Source: an uncultured Lachnospiraceae bacterium
GTDB lineage: Bacteria; Bacillota; Clostridia; Lachnospirales; Lachnospiraceae
Assembly (NCBI GenBank): GCA_905233835.1
Contig: CAJOGB010000085.1
Span: 1-8,229 of the forward strand
Length of the DNA stretch: 8,229 nt
Reading direction: 5' to 3'
Shown here: piece by piece, positions 6,366-8,229 of the stretch
How positions within the stretch are numbered: position 1 is the first letter of the stretch
How the letters are laid out: the number at the start of each line of letters is the position of its first letter
Notes under the pieces: model-generated
Database searches by the model: none
Seen by the model: the letters and a program-made list of their open reading frames with translations, nothing else
What the model was told of the DNA's origin: nothing
Made by a program: the position numbers and the translations under genes

Positions 6366-7391
6366 TTATATAAGATCAACGCCTTTTTCGCCGTTTACAA
6401 TTTTACCTACCACAAAAGGTTTATCTTTCGTACTTTCAATAGCCTTTAAAGTGGCATCCACATCGGACGCATTAACGGCGATTACCATACCAAGGCCGCA
6501 GTTAAAGGTATTAAACATCATCTCTTCGGAAATATCTCCGGTCTTTTGTAACAAATCAAAAATCGGAGGTTTCTCGTAAGAGTTCTTTTCAATCACCGCA
6601 CGCTTTCCATCCGGAAGCATTCTCGGAACGTTCTCATAGAATCCACCGCCTGTAATATGGCTGCATCCGTGAACTCTCACACCCGCTTCTTTAATGGCCT
6701 TCATGGCTTTTACATAGATTCTGGTTGGACGAATCAGCGCCTCACCTAAGGTCTCACCCAACTCATCATAGTATGTATCCAAAGATTCCTTTGTCATTTC
6801 AAAGACCTTACGAACCAAAGAAAATCCGTTGGAGTGAACTCCGGTGGAAGCCATACCGATTAAGACATCACCATCGGCGATTTCCTCGCCTGTAATGATT
6901 TCTTTTTTATCCGCAACACCTACGGCAAATCCGGCCAAATCGTAATCATCCTCCGGCATAAGTCCCGGATGTTCTGCGGTCTCACCACCGATTAATGCGC
7001 ATCCGGACTGCTTACAACCCTCTGCCACACCGCTTACGATGGTAGCGATTTTTTCCGGGTAATTCTTTCCACATGCAATATAGTCAAGGAAGAATAGGGG
7101 TTCTCCTCCGGCACATGCCACATCGTTTACACACATGGCAACCGCATCGATTCCGATGGTATCATGCTTATCCATTAAGAAAGCAAGTTTAACTTTTGTA
7201 CCGCATCCATCAGTACCTGAAAGAAGAATAGGTTCCTCCATATCCTTAATTGCCTTTAAATCAAAGGCTCCAGCGAATCCGCCGATTCCTCCCAATACTT
7301 CTGGTCTGTTAGTTGTCTTAATGTGCTCCTTCATAAGCTCAACTGACTTGTAACCCGCTTCGATATCAACTCCGGCTTTCTTGTAATCCAT
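6366..7391 (-). CDS. purM: Phosphoribosylformylglycinamidine cyclo-ligase (AIR synthetase)
   Basis: PurM closes the imidazole ring, converting FGAM to AIR with ATP. The 341-residue product is full length. It opens with the typical MDYKKAGVDIEAG and carries SGTDGCGTKVKLA (58-70), GIDAVAMCVNDV (80-91), GGETAEHPG (135-143), STGVHSNGFSLVR (182-194), HITGGGFYENVPR (245-257) and FNCGLGMV (296-303), all conserved in the PurM/PurL fold. GGAGG before the ATG is a strong ribosome-binding site. Its product AIR is the substrate for the step that PurE completes; purE lies 39 nt upstream in the same operon. The first ~30 codons use ACA/ACT/CCA/TCA codons like purE, while the rest is rich in CCG/TCC/GGA codons, so a change of composition seems to fall near the 5' end of this gene. 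Confidence 0.97.
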   Translation of the reverse strand: MDYKKAGVDIEAGYKSVELMKEHIKTTNRPEVLGGIGGFAGAFDLKAIKDMEEPILLSGTDGCGTKVKLAFLMDKHDTIGIDAVAMCVNDVACAGGEPLFFLDYIACGKNYPEKIATIVSGVAEGCKQSGCALIGGETAEHPGLMPEDDYDLAGFAVGVADKKEIITGEEIADGDVLIGMASTGVHSNGFSLVRKVFEMTKESLDTYYDELGETLGEALIRPTRIYVKAMKAIKEAGVRVHGCSHITGGGFYENVPRMLPDGKRAVIEKNSYEKPPIFDLLQKTGDISEEMMFNTFNCGLGMVIAVNASDVDATLKAIESTKDKPFVVGKIVNGEKGVDLI

Positions 7392-7430
7392 ATTATTCCT
7401 CCATATGTTTCATTATATTTTTATATAAAA

Positions 7431-7931
7431 TTAATAGTTCTCGTATCCAACTTCCTGTAATCTTGCGTCTTTTGCAACTACCTGATTCTTAAGGTCTTCC
7501 TTGTACTCCTTAAGTTTAGCTAAGATTGCATCATCACTTGTTGCTAAAATCTTAGCAGCAAGAATACCTGCATTAGCACCACCATTAATTGCAACTGTTG
7601 CTACTGGAATTCCTGAAGGCATCTGAACTATTGAATATAATGAGTCCCTTCCTCCAAGAGATGTTGTATGCATTGGAATTCCTATTACTGGCATTGGGAA
7701 TATAGCTGCGCACATACCTGGAAGGTGTGCTGCCATACCTGCTCCTGCGATAATTACCTTAAATCCTTTTTCTTCAGCAGTCTTAGCATACTCAAAAAAT
7801 ACATCAGGTTCTCTATGTGCTGAAATGATAGTCATTTCAAAATCGATTCCTAACTGTGTAAGTATGTCAGCCGCTTTCTTCATAACAGGCATATCTGAAT
7901 CAGAGCCCATCACAATCCCTACTTTTGCCAT
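7431..7931 (-). CDS. purE: AIR carboxylase catalytic subunit / N5-CAIR mutase (PurE)
   Basis: PurE forms CAIR, either from N5-CAIR (class I, with PurK) or from AIR and CO2 (class II). The 166-residue product has MGSDSDMPVM (8-17), SAHREPD with catalytic-type His39 (37-43), GAGMAAHLPGM (63-73) and SLYSIVQMPSGIPVATVAI (97-115). The GAG-x-AAHLPGM block points to class I. Two positions differ from the E. coli-type pattern: SAHREP for SAHRTP, and GAGM for GAGG. No purK follows in this operon. AAAGGAG nine bases before the ATG is the ribosome-binding site. An 8-codon ORF ends 19 nt upstream. The gene is strikingly poor in CpG: 6 in 501 bp, against 27 in 480 bp of purM (6421-6900). Confidence 0.96.
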   Translation of the reverse strand: MAKVGIVMGSDSDMPVMKKAADILTQLGIDFEMTIISAHREPDVFFEYAKTAEEKGFKVIIAGAGMAAHLPGMCAAIFPMPVIGIPMHTTSLGGRDSLYSIVQMPSGIPVATVAINGGANAGILAAKILATSDDAILAKLKEYKEDLKNQVVAKDARLQEVGYENY

Positions 7932-7950
7932 AACAAAAATCTCCTTTCAA

Positions 7951-7977
7951 CTACTCATCTTCTAATTGTTTTGTCAT
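7951..7977 (-). CDS. 8-codon leader ORF upstream of purE
   Basis: AAAAGGAGAG lies just before an ATG at 7977 that opens an 8-codon frame, MTKQLEDE, ending in TAG. The purE ATG follows 19 nt after the stop, behind its own AAAGGAG. The good ribosome-binding site makes translation plausible. It could be a leader peptide affecting purE translation, or a remnant of a lost gene. It contains no run of a single regulatory codon. Confidence 0.4.
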   Translation of the reverse strand: MTKQLEDE

Positions 7978-8014
7978 TTTCTCTCCTTTTAATAAGCCTA
8001 AAACAACAACTTTC

Positions 8015-8043
8015 ATTATATTATATTTGTATTGTCAAGTCAA
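8015..8043 (-). promoter_or_regulatory. Promoter of the purE operon
   Basis: On the minus strand, TTGACT (8043-8038) and TATAAT (8020-8015) are 17 bp apart, close to the sigma-A consensus. An overlapping TTGACA (8038-8033) has the wrong spacing for this -10 box. Transcription should start near 8008, giving a leader of about 77 nt that includes the short ORF. I see no purine riboswitch and no CCGAAC-type PurR boxes. Confidence 0.75.
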
Positions 8044-8072
8044 TTGAGCAAACCTTAATTTTTACTTAAAAA

Positions 8073-8103
8073 TAAAAAAAGTTGCGGGATAAACCCGCAA
8101 CTT
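8073..8103 (-). terminator. Rho-independent terminator after the TrpB-like gene
   Basis: A perfect 10-bp stem, AAGTTGCGGG (8079-8088) with CCCGCAACTT (8094-8103), encloses an ATAAA loop. On the minus strand it is followed by a run of T (8080-8074). It starts directly after the TAG at 8107-8105, and separates that gene from the purE promoter. Confidence 0.92.
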
Positions 8104-8104
8104 A

Positions 8105-8229
8105 CTAATCTACCTTTGGTAATGTTGAAAGTGACTTGTTAAGATCATCATCTGTTGGGATGTAATCTGACATTTCACCATCATTAAATTTCTGGTAAGC
8201 AACCATATCGAAGTAACCTGTACCTGTAA
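8105..8229 (-). CDS. C-terminal end of a probable TrpB-like PLP enzyme (partial)
   Basis: The frame enters from the right edge and ends in TAG at 8107-8105, giving the last 40 residues. The sequence TGTGYFDMVAYQKF near its start, and an ending IPTDDDLNKSLSTLPKVD, resemble the C-terminus of TrpB2-type tryptophan synthase beta-like proteins, where a GxGYFD/GHFD-M-x-AY motif is usual. Codon choice is A/T-rich and CpG-poor, like purE. The frame is well supported: it ends beside a strong terminator, and the two alternative frames are either stopped or give poor protein. The identity is moderate, since only the tail is visible. Confidence 0.6.
   Translation of the reverse strand, partial: TGTGYFDMVAYQKFNDGEMSDYIPTDDDLNKSLSTLPKVD

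Noticed and set aside
7932..8014. Purine riboswitch in the purE leader
   Set aside because: The leader is short, holds a small ORF and lacks the paired stem-loop pattern of the purine aptamer.

Overview
The window looks like chromosomal DNA of an anaerobic Firmicute, most likely Lachnospiraceae (Clostridia). This rests on the style of the Pta, PurE and PurD proteins, a DUF4250 gene, an ECF-transporter S component, strong AGGAG ribosome-binding sites and TTGAAA/TATAAT-type promoters. It is an inference without a database search. Almost everything is on the minus strand; one gene is on the plus strand.

Layout, left to right. (1) 1-1132, minus: the N-terminal 377 residues of an iron-sulfur flavoprotein. 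It combines a NuoF-type 4Fe-4S domain with a GltD-like FAD/NAD(P) oxidoreductase, and runs off the left edge. Its probable promoter has its -10 box inside a near-perfect 25-bp palindrome. (2) 1317-2288, minus: pta (phosphate acetyltransferase), with its own terminator and a promoter region carrying two CACGTG sites 31 bp apart. (3) 2411-3534, minus: a CapA-family gene with a membrane anchor, broken by an apparent one-base deletion in a purine tract. (4) 3675-4235, plus: an orphan ECF-transporter S component with a clear promoter. (5) 4223-7931, minus: a purine operon in the order purE-purM-purN-purD-DUF4250. It is driven by a strong promoter upstream of purE and preceded by an 8-codon leader ORF. 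(6) 8105-8229, minus: the last 40 codons of a probable TrpB-like PLP enzyme, closed by a strong terminator.

PurM, PurN, PurD and PurE supply four steps of de novo IMP synthesis; purK, purH, purC, purF and purL are not in the window. The DUF4250 gene sits 2 nt after purD and overlaps the convergent S-component gene by 13 bp. The left-hand genes (redox flavoprotein and Pta) belong to fermentative energy and redox metabolism. No mobile element, CRISPR array, tRNA or rRNA was seen, and I found no convincing new multi-gene system. The points most worth checking are the capA frameshift, the purE leader ORF, the operator-like DNA at the two left-hand promoters, and a sharp drop in CpG in purE and the sequence to its right.
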